Source of the DNA: Dyadobacter sp.
GTDB taxonomy: Bacteria > Bacteroidota > Bacteroidia > Cytophagales > Spirosomataceae
Reading direction: 5' to 3'
Assembly: GCF_017744695.1 (NCBI RefSeq)
Contig: NZ_JAGIAS010000009.1
Location: 285,968-349,967 of the forward strand
DNA: 64,000 nt
Positions 52,974 through 59,205 of the stretch are shown piece by piece (within the stretch, counting starts at the first letter, position 1; each line of letters starts with the position of its first letter). The translations under genes were made by a program, and so were the position numbers. A model generated the notes under the pieces. It searched no databases, was not told where the DNA came from, and was given only the letters and a program-made list of their open reading frames with translations.

Positions 52974-53879
52974 ATGACCAGCCAGTATCTCGATATCGAA
53001 TCCATCCGCGGTCTGCACGACTACGTAGGCGCGCCCGGGCCCAGGCACCCGCTGATCAGCCTGATCGATAATACCCAGTTCTATGCGCAATGCCCTCGCG
53101 AGCTGACGGCCTTCCGGTTTGGTTTTTACACAATCTCGTGCAAGCGCATTCACGGCGTTTTAAAATATGGGAAGGGGCATTATGATTTCAGCGAAGGCTC
53201 GCTGATGTTTACCGCGCCCTGGCAGGTCATAACAGGCAGCATTGAAGAAGGCGGCGTCGAGGAGGGATGGGCGCTCTTTATCCACCCCGACTTGCTCAAT
53301 GCAACTGAACTGGGAAAAAAGATGCATCAATATTCGTTTTTCAACTATGATGTAAATGAAGCATTACACATTTCCGATGACGAAAAGCAGGTGATCCGCG
53401 ACTGCGTGGCCAAAATCGAGCGGGAATACTCCCAGAATATCGATAAGCACACGCTCCGGCTTATTACCGGCAATATCGAGCTGCTACTCAATTATTGCGA
53501 CCGGTTTTATGACCGGCAGTTTTATACCCGCGCCAAGGTGAGCAACGACCTCGTGCAGCATTTCGAAAGGTTGCTGAACGACTATTTTGGCAAAGACACA
53601 CTAATCGAGTCAGGATTGCCTAATGTTAAGTATTTCGCCTCGGAATTGAATCTGTCGCCCAATTACCTGTCCGACTTGCTCAACCGCTTCACCGGCAAGA
53701 CCACGCAGGAACATATTCATTTGCGGATGATCGATAAAGCGAAATCGCTGCTCTGGGGAACCGAGCAGTCCATCAGTGAAATTGCCTACGACCTCGGTTT
53801 TGAGCATCCTTCCCATTTCACCAAAATATTTAAAACCAAAACCGGTAAATCGCCCAGCGCATTCAGGAACCTGAACTGA
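52974..53879 (+). CDS. AraC family transcriptional regulator
   Basis: 301 residues. The first ~190 residues form an effector-binding/cupin-like region (FRFGFYTISCKRIHGVLKYG, GSLMFTAPWQVITG). The last ~100 residues are the AraC double helix-turn-helix: YFASELNLSPNYLSDLLNRF (first HTH) and SISEIAYDLGFEHPSHFTKI (second HTH), followed by KTKTGKSPSAFR. The gene follows the SDR gene by 27 bases, so regulator and target are probably co-transcribed and autoregulated. This N-terminal type is common in Bacteroidota AraC regulators next to SDRs. The inducer is unknown. Confidence 0.93.
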   Translation: MTSQYLDIESIRGLHDYVGAPGPRHPLISLIDNTQFYAQCPRELTAFRFGFYTISCKRIHGVLKYGKGHYDFSEGSLMFTAPWQVITGSIEEGGVEEGWALFIHPDLLNATELGKKMHQYSFFNYDVNEALHISDDEKQVIRDCVAKIEREYSQNIDKHTLRLITGNIELLLNYCDRFYDRQFYTRAKVSNDLVQHFERLLNDYFGKDTLIESGLPNVKYFASELNLSPNYLSDLLNRFTGKTTQEHIHLRMIDKAKSLLWGTEQSISEIAYDLGFEHPSHFTKIFKTKTGKSPSAFRNLN

Positions 53880-54025
53880 CGAACGGCGCCCCGAGGGCTG
53901 CCCGGCGGCATTGCGCTGGTTTCCGATCCAGGGCGAGTTCAAGATAAAAAATACTTTCAACAGTGGCTGGAAAACGGCCGGCATGGCTAACTTTAAAGGG
54001 TTGTGATACCTTTAATCGACAGCCT

Positions 54026-54373
54026 ATGACTATCAAAACAAAACGCATTTACGAACCCGCAGCGGCCACTGACGGCTACCGTGTACTGGTAGACCGCCTG
54101 TGGCCGCGCGGGCTTACGAAGGAAGCAGCCGGCATTGACCGCTGGATGAAAGAGGTGGCGCCGTCCAATGAGCTGCGGACATGGTTTCACGCCCATATGG
54201 ACGAATGGGACGAGTTCAGTGCCCGTTATCAGGCAGAACTGAAAAATTCCGACGCATTAATTGCATTGCGCGAAATCGTTTCAGATCATGACGTGGTTAC
54301 CTTGCTTTTTGCCGCTAAAACAGAAGACCGGAATCAGGCGCTGGTCTTGAAAGAACTGCTCGAAAAAGCCTGA
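54026..54373 (+). CDS. DUF488 domain protein
   Basis: 115 residues from the ATG at 54026; an open frame 63 bases upstream has no family match. It contains YRVLVDRLWPRG, the hallmark of DUF488, IDRWMKEVAPSNELRTWFH and VTLLFAAKTEDRNQALVL. Members are small cytoplasmic proteins of unknown function; the conserved Arg, Asp, Trp and His residues suggest a catalytic or nucleic-acid-related role. Alone between the AraC regulator and a small gene. A weak -7-like TACCTTTA lies at 54007, so it may have its own promoter. Confidence 0.85.
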   Translation: MTIKTKRIYEPAAATDGYRVLVDRLWPRGLTKEAAGIDRWMKEVAPSNELRTWFHAHMDEWDEFSARYQAELKNSDALIALREIVSDHDVVTLLFAAKTEDRNQALVLKELLEKA

Positions 54374-54509
54374 TCTCCGCTCAACGTTCCAATATTGCCC
54401 GAGTTCGGTAGTGTGTTTTAGTTGAAAAACTTATAGGAATTATTTGATAAAAAATAGGTGTAATCAAAGTGAATTGATTATATTTAAGTAAATCAAAAAT
54501 CCTCAGACC

Positions 54510-54701
54510 ATGATGCCTTTCATTAAAGTTACCGGCGAATTTGACGAAAGCCTGCACGTAAGTGTGGAGAAGATTCTGTACTACATGGGGTATAGCCACG
54601 GATGTACGATCTGGCTCGCTACCAGTATTTCCCTTCGTGTGAAGGAATGCGAAGAGGATATTAAAAGGCTCATCGAAGAAGCATATATGCAGGAGGCATA
54701 A
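54510..54701 (+). CDS. Small hypothetical protein, FlbD-like in pattern
   Basis: 63 residues, beginning MMPFIKVTGEFDESLHVSVE (start at the first or second ATG). The pattern of short strand, IEKI-like segment (VEKILYYMG), a beta turn (YSHGCTIWLATSISLRV) and a final charged helix (KECEEDIKRLIEEA) resembles the small FlbD family and its Bacteroidota relatives. It is too short for certainty. No flagellar genes are present in the window. Preceded by an AT-rich stretch and followed by a strong terminator at 54755, so it is a single-gene unit. Confidence 0.6.
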   Translation: MMPFIKVTGEFDESLHVSVEKILYYMGYSHGCTIWLATSISLRVKECEEDIKRLIEEAYMQEA

Positions 54702-54754
54702 GCCGGAAGGCCGCATCACCGTATGCAGCATTGACCTGTACCAAACAGTGAGGG

Positions 54755-54794
54755 ATCGCTGCCGGAAAAGCATAGCCCGGCAGCGATTTTTTTT
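54755..54794 (+). terminator. Intrinsic terminator after the small protein at 54510
   Basis: An 11-bp perfect stem (54755-54765, ATCGCTGCCGG, with 54777-54787) has an 11-base loop and is followed by eight T residues. It lies 54 bases after the stop at 54701 on the plus strand. Confidence 0.9.
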
Positions 54795-54908
54795 GCGCCG
54801 ATCGCACAGTTGCGTAGATGATATTGCGCTTGTTATAGGATTATTTTAATAAGTTGAAATGTCAATACGAAGAATTTTAAGCAAACAAGGAAAGAAATTG
54901 TAGTTTTG

Positions 54909-54936
54909 TAAACTATTGATACACAATAATAGTTTA
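54909..54936. promoter_or_regulatory. AT-rich dyad upstream of the gene at 55084
   Basis: A perfect 9-bp inverted repeat (TAAACTATT at 54909-54917 with AATAGTTTA at 54928-54936) with a 10-base spacer sits ~150 bases before the ATG at 55084, in the gap between terminator and gene. It could be an operator. No T run follows, so it is not a terminator. Function is inferred only from shape and position. The gap from 54795 to 55083 holds no other feature. Confidence 0.25.
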
Positions 54937-55083
54937 TAGATTTGTTGCGGGGGTTAAGTCCGTTGTTGTATCGTTGCTGAATGGTTTTATTTAGTACTTT
55001 ACCGTTGTTGTGAATTATATTATTAATTGGCTGAAAACCTCCCGAAAATATTGCCCTACGGGCATCCAGTAAAATTCAATACC

Positions 55084-55500
55084 ATGAAACAAGTAAAAAA
55101 GAGTAAAAGCAAGCATGCACCGGTGGGTTTCCGGTCATTTCTGGGTCAGTTTTTCACGGACCGCACATCATCAACCAAAGAAGAATATTCAGAAAACCGG
55201 TACTCGGTCGTATATACTTTGAATGAGCAATATCAGCATGTGGGTTGCCCTACGCAGGAAGAAGCGCAGTTGGTGCAGAGTCTGATGCTTACTGATGAAA
55301 ACCGTGTTCCTGTGGGGATTTATGATTCGCGCTCCGATTCTTTCGAATGGGAGATCGTAGGGGAGTATCTTGCCGCCCAGGGTTCTGATGAGCATCAACG
55401 CGATCGCGAGGAGGCAATTCTGACCATTGCGCGTGCATTACGCCGCCGCGATGCGAGCTGGCATCCGGAATACCTGCAGCGTCCGAGCTTTTTTGCCTAG
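55084..55500 (+). CDS. Hypothetical protein, 138 residues
   Basis: The ATG at 55084 is taken as start; a TTG at 55027 is in frame but upstream of the conserved-looking part. I do not recognise a family. The first ~30 residues are basic (KQVKKSKSKHAP, FRSFLGQFFTDR), followed by a segment with tyrosines (YSENRYSVVYTLNEQYQ) that could be beta strands. The middle (PTQEEAQLVQSLMLTDENR, VGIYDSRSDSFEWEIVGEYL) and the helical C-terminus (QRDREEAILTIARALRRRD) are charged. No signal peptide, so cytoplasmic. A leader of ~150 bases with an inverted repeat and an intrinsic terminator at 55536 make it a single unit. Confidence 0.65.
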   Translation: MKQVKKSKSKHAPVGFRSFLGQFFTDRTSSTKEEYSENRYSVVYTLNEQYQHVGCPTQEEAQLVQSLMLTDENRVPVGIYDSRSDSFEWEIVGEYLAAQGSDEHQRDREEAILTIARALRRRDASWHPEYLQRPSFFA

Positions 55501-55535
55501 GGTAGGAAAGAAATTTTGTTATTCATATAAAATGT

Positions 55536-55573
55536 AACTAGGCCGTCTCCCGAGGAGTACGGCCTAGTTTTTT
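55536..55573. terminator. Intrinsic terminator after the 138-residue protein
   Basis: Stem of 11 bp (AACTAGGCCGT at 55536-55546 with ACGGCCTAGTT at 55559-55569) with a 12-base loop that itself can form a short CTCC/GGAG stem, followed by TTTTT. It is 35 bases after the stop at 55500. Confidence 0.92.
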
Positions 55574-55587
55574 AATGTCTTAGTCTA

Positions 55588-55674
55588 TTACCAAGTAAGG
55601 ATAACAGAAACATTAGGAAGAATAGAATCAAGCCACAAAAGAAGCTGAGTAAGAGAAAGTCCAATTCCTACCAT
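55588..55674 (-). CDS. Possible 28-residue hydrophobic peptide
   Basis: The minus strand reads ATG at 55674 to TAA at 55588. The peptide is one long hydrophobic helix with few charges (MVGIGLSLTQLLLWLDSIL then PNVSVILTW), a pattern seen in small membrane peptides and type I toxins. Stop-free frame continues 12 codons before the ATG. It lies just downstream of a terminator and no ribosome-binding or promoter evidence was found. It may be chance in AT-rich DNA. Confidence 0.12.
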   Translation of the reverse strand: MVGIGLSLTQLLLWLDSILPNVSVILTW

Positions 55675-56131
55675 GATTTTGATGAGGTTAGTGTTTTTGT
55701 TGCCTACTCGTTTCTAGTGGTTTTCGGCTGTCCCACACCTTGCAAGATGATGTAATATTAGTGCGACACATTATTAAAAGCAAATTCGATAATTCGATGT
55801 TTTGCTACTGCCGGATTTGATTCTACGAGATTGGGGGAGTCGTTCGGTGATCACGTCATAAATAGATTTCTACAACGATAGTATTTTTTAACAAGTTGAT
55901 TTTCAGTATATTGAATATAATAGGCATTGGAAGGTGCTTTTCGTTGGGAAATATAAGGTTGTAAAATAGTGTCGCATTTATGTAGAATAAATTTAGTTGT
56001 CTCGAATTAAATTTGACCTTGGTTCGGGAATTATGCCACAATAGGCCGGGGTGTTTTCGGAGATAGAATGAATTTGCAACGTCTGAATGCTTGGCTTAAC
56101 TTTCAGAAAAAATCCAAATCCCTAGAAACTG

Positions 56132-56959
56132 ATGAAAAGATTTCTGCTTCTTCTTGCGCTTATGGTCATCGTTGCGGCATCCAAACCGCGCAAAATCACC
56201 TGGGTGGCCATCGGCGATTCCATTACCTACCTCAACGACCATCAAAACGAAACCGGGAGCCGTGTATCAAAAGGCTACCTGACGTTGATCTCGGAGAAGT
56301 TTCCGCAGGTTACCTATGTCAACCAGGGGCATAATGGCTGGACATCGGTGAACATCGCCGATAAAATCGAGTCGCTGGGGCTTGTGAAAGCTGATGTTTA
56401 CACGGTTTTCTTAGGCACGAACGATTGGTGGCAGGGAAAGTCGCTCGGCACCATTACTGACTATGAGCAGGGGAAAGGCAGTGGGACAGTCTATGGTGCG
56501 TTCAGGGTCATTACCGATAAATTGAAGCAACTCAATGGGAAAGCAAAGATTATCCTTATTACACCTATGCAGCGGGGAGACTTCGTGTATATCAACAGCT
56601 ACAAAAACAATGCATTCGGGTCCTATAAACCTAAAAAGGATCAGACTTTGGAGCAGTTTGCGAATGCAATTGTGGAAATAGGGAAGAAGGAGAAGATGCC
56701 GGTAGTGGATCTGTACCACGATAGTGGCATCAACCTGGATAACATGGTCCGTTTCAAGCGCCTGAAAGACCCGCAAACCGGCGCCTACAAAGATTTTAAA
56801 TACCCGGATTATATTGACGTTCCTTTCAATCCGGAGACGGACGAGTATCCCTACCCGGAGCAATCCGTCGACATGACCTACGATGGTTTGCATCCGTCGG
56901 ATAAAGGCTATGAGGTGATTGCCGAAATGCTGATCAAAAAATGGAAAGGGCTGAAATAA
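56132..56959 (+). CDS. SGNH/GDSL-type hydrolase, secreted
   Basis: 275 residues. A signal peptide (MKRFLLLLALMVIVAAS, ~1-17) precedes the SGNH fold. Catalytic blocks: block I VAIGDSITYLND with nucleophile Ser, block III FLGTNDWW with oxyanion Asn, and block V DGLHPSDKGYEVIAEML with Asp and His. The Gly of block II is in the NQGHNGWTS region. Such enzymes are esterases or lipases; many Bacteroidota members remove acetyl groups from glycans. Substrate is not shown. It stands alone on the plus strand after an AT-rich gap and is followed by a minus-strand gene that ends 12 bases later. Confidence 0.9.
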   Translation: MKRFLLLLALMVIVAASKPRKITWVAIGDSITYLNDHQNETGSRVSKGYLTLISEKFPQVTYVNQGHNGWTSVNIADKIESLGLVKADVYTVFLGTNDWWQGKSLGTITDYEQGKGSGTVYGAFRVITDKLKQLNGKAKIILITPMQRGDFVYINSYKNNAFGSYKPKKDQTLEQFANAIVEIGKKEKMPVVDLYHDSGINLDNMVRFKRLKDPQTGAYKDFKYPDYIDVPFNPETDEYPYPEQSVDMTYDGLHPSDKGYEVIAEMLIKKWKGLK

Positions 56960-56970
56960 CAGCCCCGTTC

Positions 56971-57573
56971 TTACTCCGCTTTGGGGTTGGTGACGTAGGT
57001 TTTGAGGTCTCCAAGCAGATTATATAATGATGTGTTGATACCTTCATTGTCTGCTTTTGCCGTTTGCAAGGCTAATTCTGCGTCCTTGCGTTTCTTGCGA
57101 CTACTTTCTGTCTTAATGCTTTGCTCTTTGGCGACGATATTGTCATTTTCTTTCGAACTTAACCGCACAGGGCTGTGTTCGGCCGAAACGCCGTCGAGCG
57201 TGGTAATGCGGGCGTCGTACTGATTGTCCTTATACTGAATGCCGAGATCGAACCGGATGTATTGGTAGTCGGAGTGAATAACAGGGATGTAACTGGTAAT
57301 GAGTATGATGCCTGCCTGGGTGTCGTCGCTGGTGATCGCATTTTGCGCATTTCCAAACTTTCTGTCGACCCATGCCCTGACTTTCTGGTGAAGTTCCGTC
57401 TTGCTTAATTTGGGCTGTCCGGAATCGGTATAGCTGATGTTGTTTTTGGAATCGAGCGGCAACCGGCCGTCCTGCGCGAAAGTGTGGGTGGCCGCGGAAA
57501 GCAGCGCGAAAAGAAGGAGATGTTTCAAGACAAAGTGTTGAATTGGTGACCGGGCAAATATAGCGGAAAACAT
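56971..57573 (-). CDS. Secreted DUF4468-like protein
   Basis: 200 residues from the ATG at 57573; a TTG at 57528 would give a cleaner signal peptide (KHLLLFALLSAATHTFAQ). The mature part starts DGRLPLDSKNNISYTDSGQP, then KTELHQKVRAWVDRKFGNAQ, DDTQAGIILITSYIPV, and a beta strand with FDLGIQYKDNQYDARI. This pattern matches the DUF4468/TBP-like domain seen in many Bacteroidota exported proteins. The C-terminal ~70 residues are charged coil (TESSRKKRKDAELAL). Function is unknown. Divergent from the DUF6152 gene across ~90 bases, so a shared regulatory region is likely. Confidence 0.75.
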   Translation of the reverse strand: MFSAIFARSPIQHFVLKHLLLFALLSAATHTFAQDGRLPLDSKNNISYTDSGQPKLSKTELHQKVRAWVDRKFGNAQNAITSDDTQAGIILITSYIPVIHSDYQYIRFDLGIQYKDNQYDARITTLDGVSAEHSPVRLSSKENDNIVAKEQSIKTESSRKKRKDAELALQTAKADNEGINTSLYNLLGDLKTYVTNPKAE

Positions 57574-57663
57574 TTTGGTGGTGCTTTCGGCGACTTTGTA
57601 TTTGGTCCGGTTTTTTAAAAGAGAGGATTTGGCTACTTTTAACTACACTAAACTCAACAGGTT

Positions 57664-58017
57664 ATGGCAAAGTTTCAAACCGTTTCGCTTGCAATTGCGC
57701 TGCTTATCTGCGCTTCGTTTACTGTCCTTCACCACGGTTGGGCTGACTACGATCAGACCAAACCAACAGATTTTAAGGCGAAAATCGAAGATCTTACCTA
57801 CGAAAATCCGCATGTGCTCGCCAAAGTGAAGTATAATAAGGAGCTTACCACTGTTTATTTAGCGCCTGTGACGCGGATGGAATCGCGCGGCTTGAATGCG
57901 GACATGATCAAAAAGGGTACGACGATTCGGTTTGTAGCCTATCCGCACAAAACCGAGAAAAACGAAATGCGTGCCGAACGCATATTTGTGGGTAACGACA
58001 AGTACGAACTTCGCTAG
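57664..58017 (+). CDS. DUF6152-like exported protein
   Basis: 117 residues with an N-terminal hydrophobic signal (VSLAIALLICASFTVL). The following HHGWADYDQTKPTDF and ENPHVLAKVKY, with histidines just after the signal and an NPH motif, fit DUF6152. Its end is a small beta domain (TTIRFVAYPHKTEKN, MRAERIFVG). The family is of unknown function, sometimes linked to metal or copper-related regions because of its conserved histidines; that link is not established. It overlaps the operon start of the next gene, which begins 2 bases after its stop, so they are transcribed together. Confidence 0.75.
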   Translation: MAKFQTVSLAIALLICASFTVLHHGWADYDQTKPTDFKAKIEDLTYENPHVLAKVKYNKELTTVYLAPVTRMESRGLNADMIKKGTTIRFVAYPHKTEKNEMRAERIFVGNDKYELR

Positions 58018-58019
58018 TT

Positions 58020-58505
58020 GTGCAGTCGTACCATCAATGGCTTGAATGGCTTGAAAAATCAAGATGGGCCGTAGGTATCCGGCAATCGCTATGGCTTTAT
58101 CCTGCCCTTGAAATCGTTCATATTTTAGGCATCGTACTCCTGGTGGGCGCAGCGTTCCTGTTTGACCTGCGCTTGCTGGGCTTTTCGCGCAACTTGCCTG
58201 TCAGCGCACTGTCAAAGTATTTGCTGCCCTGGTCGCAGCGTGGATTGATTTTGATCGTTCCCTCCGGCATCCTATTGTTTCTGACCAATGCACAGGCGCT
58301 GGGCGTCGATCCGGTTTTCTGGACGAAGGTCAGTTTGATCCTGGTTTCGGCATTGAACGTATTTGTGTTTCACCAGTATGTGTACCGCCCCTTTAAACGT
58401 CGCGGTGCGTCCGGTGATTTACCGGGTATGGCCAGGATGTGCGCGGGTATCTCGATTGCTGTTTGGATTGCAGTGGTGGCTTGCGGGCGGTTGCTGGCTT
58501 ACTGA
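58020..58505 (+). CDS. DUF6644-like integral membrane protein
   Basis: 161 residues from a GTG start 2 bases after the previous stop. Four hydrophobic segments are visible: ALEIVHILGIVLLVGAAFLF, WSQRGLILIVPSGILLFL, KVSLILVSALNVFVFHQYVY and ISIAVWIAVVACGRLLAY. The conserved-looking VHILGIVLLVGAAFLFDLR and HQ in the third helix could bind haem or metal but this is not shown. The family accompanies DUF6152 in several Bacteroidota and Proteobacteria genomes; I recall this but cannot check. Function is unknown. No ATG lies at a reasonable position, which supports the GTG start. Confidence 0.7.
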   Translation: MQSYHQWLEWLEKSRWAVGIRQSLWLYPALEIVHILGIVLLVGAAFLFDLRLLGFSRNLPVSALSKYLLPWSQRGLILIVPSGILLFLTNAQALGVDPVFWTKVSLILVSALNVFVFHQYVYRPFKRRGASGDLPGMARMCAGISIAVWIAVVACGRLLAY

Positions 58506-58582
58506 GCCGAAGCCGTTTGCTCATCGTATTATAATGTTAGGGCTTGCAGGTATTAGCTTTTGCTAAACGTAAATTCTTAGCG

Positions 58583-59044
58583 ATGGGCAACAGTTATTCT
58601 CAAATCTTCATTCAATGTGTTTTTGCGGTGAAATATCGTGCAGCCCGGCTTCATAAACCCTGGCGATATGAATTGTTTGGTGTTATCGGAAATCTCATCA
58701 ATGAAACGGGGGCGCAGGTGCTGATTGTAAATGGAGTAGAGGATCATGTGCATTGTTTGTTTCGGTTGAAGCCGTCGTCGCCGGTCTCGGAAATTATGAA
58801 GGTTGTAAAGGCGAAGTCTTCGAAGTGGATCAATGAATCCGGATTTTTGAATGACCGGTTTGAGTGGCAGGTGGGCTACGGTGCGTTCTCGTATAATAAA
58901 CGTGAAGTCGAACGGGTTTATAGGTATATCGAAAATCAGGAAGAGCATCATTACGGAATTTCTTTTCCGGACGAATACCTGGAAATGCTCGTAAAAAACG
59001 GCGTTGAATATCAGGAACAATATCTTTTTCATGCGCCCGTCTGA
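58583..59044 (+). mobile_element. REP-associated tyrosine transposase (RAYT), IS200-like TnpA
   Basis: 153 residues from the ATG at 58583; a start 39 bases upstream is also in frame. The HUH motif is His55-Val-His57 in VEDHVHCLFRL, and the catalytic tyrosine is most likely Tyr115 in YRYIENQEEHHY. Helix SEIMKVVKAKSSKWINES is usual for Y1 transposases. The protein is intact. It has no partner TnpB gene, so this is a lone RAYT rather than an IS605-type element. Such enzymes recognise REP hairpins in single-stranded DNA; three hairpins begin 11 bases after its stop. The gene sits between a DUF6644-like gene and purL. Confidence 0.88.
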
Positions 59045-59054
59045 TTCCTTTTTT

Positions 59055-59072
59055 CAGGGATTGAAATCCCTG
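59055..59072. repeat. Hairpin 1 of a three-hairpin array downstream of the RAYT
   Basis: Perfect short inverted repeat (CAGGGATT, AATCCCTG; 7-8 bp stem) beginning 11 bases after the transposase stop. The stretch CAGGGATTGAAATCCCTG resembles REP-like sequences of RAYT loci. It is preceded by a T-rich run. Confidence 0.7.
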
Positions 59073-59080
59073 GCTGGAGT

Positions 59081-59133
59081 ATCGTTCGTGCCTCCGGCAC
59101 TTGGCGGTGGAAAGTGCCGGAGGCACGAACGAT
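59081..59133. repeat. Hairpin 2: 22-bp perfect inverted repeat (REP-like)
   Basis: Arms 59081-59102 and 59112-59133 are exactly complementary over 22 bp (ATCGTTCGTGCCTCCGGCAC plus TT at the inner end) around a 9-base loop GGCGGTGGA. Together with the T-rich flank it could also stop transcription. A perfect stem this long is not expected by chance and points to a maintained REP element. Confidence 0.88.
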
Positions 59134-59167
59134 TTTTAAACCAGGTAATTCATTATCTGGTTTAAAA
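59134..59167. repeat. Hairpin 3: 11-bp inverted repeat next to the purL promoter
   Basis: Arms TTTTAAACCAG (59134-59144) and CTGGTTTAAAA (59157-59167) with an AT-rich loop that can pair further (TAAT with ATTA). It ends 13 bases before the -7 box of purL. Confidence 0.7.
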
Positions 59168-59180
59168 ACTAAAAAAGACG

Positions 59181-59188
59181 TACCTTTG
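59181..59188 (+). promoter_or_regulatory. -7 promoter box of purL
   Basis: TACCTTTG matches the Bacteroidota consensus TAnnTTTG exactly. It ends 17 bases before the ATG at 59206, giving a leader of ~10 bases. A -33 TTTG is not clear; the place where it would be is inside hairpin 3. Confidence 0.55.
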
Positions 59189-59205
59189 CGCCTTAATTGG
59201 ACATC

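Larger units (their letters stand above)
55501..56131. other. AT-rich gene-poor stretch
   Basis: About 630 bases between two plus-strand genes. Apart from the terminator at 55536 it holds no supported gene. The composition is clearly more AT-rich than the flanking genes. A 28-codon hydrophobic open frame (55588-55674, minus) and a 61-codon AT-rich minus frame (55856-56041) exist; only the first is even weakly notable. No insertion-sequence ends could be supported, though AT-rich gaps like this often mark past transfer. Confidence 0.55.

Noticed and set aside
55762..55978. Pair of inverted 8-base matches (TGCGACAC and GTGTCGCA) in the AT-rich gap, as possible insertion-sequence ends
   Set aside because: Eight-base inverted matches are expected by chance in a few hundred bases, and no transposase or target duplication was found.
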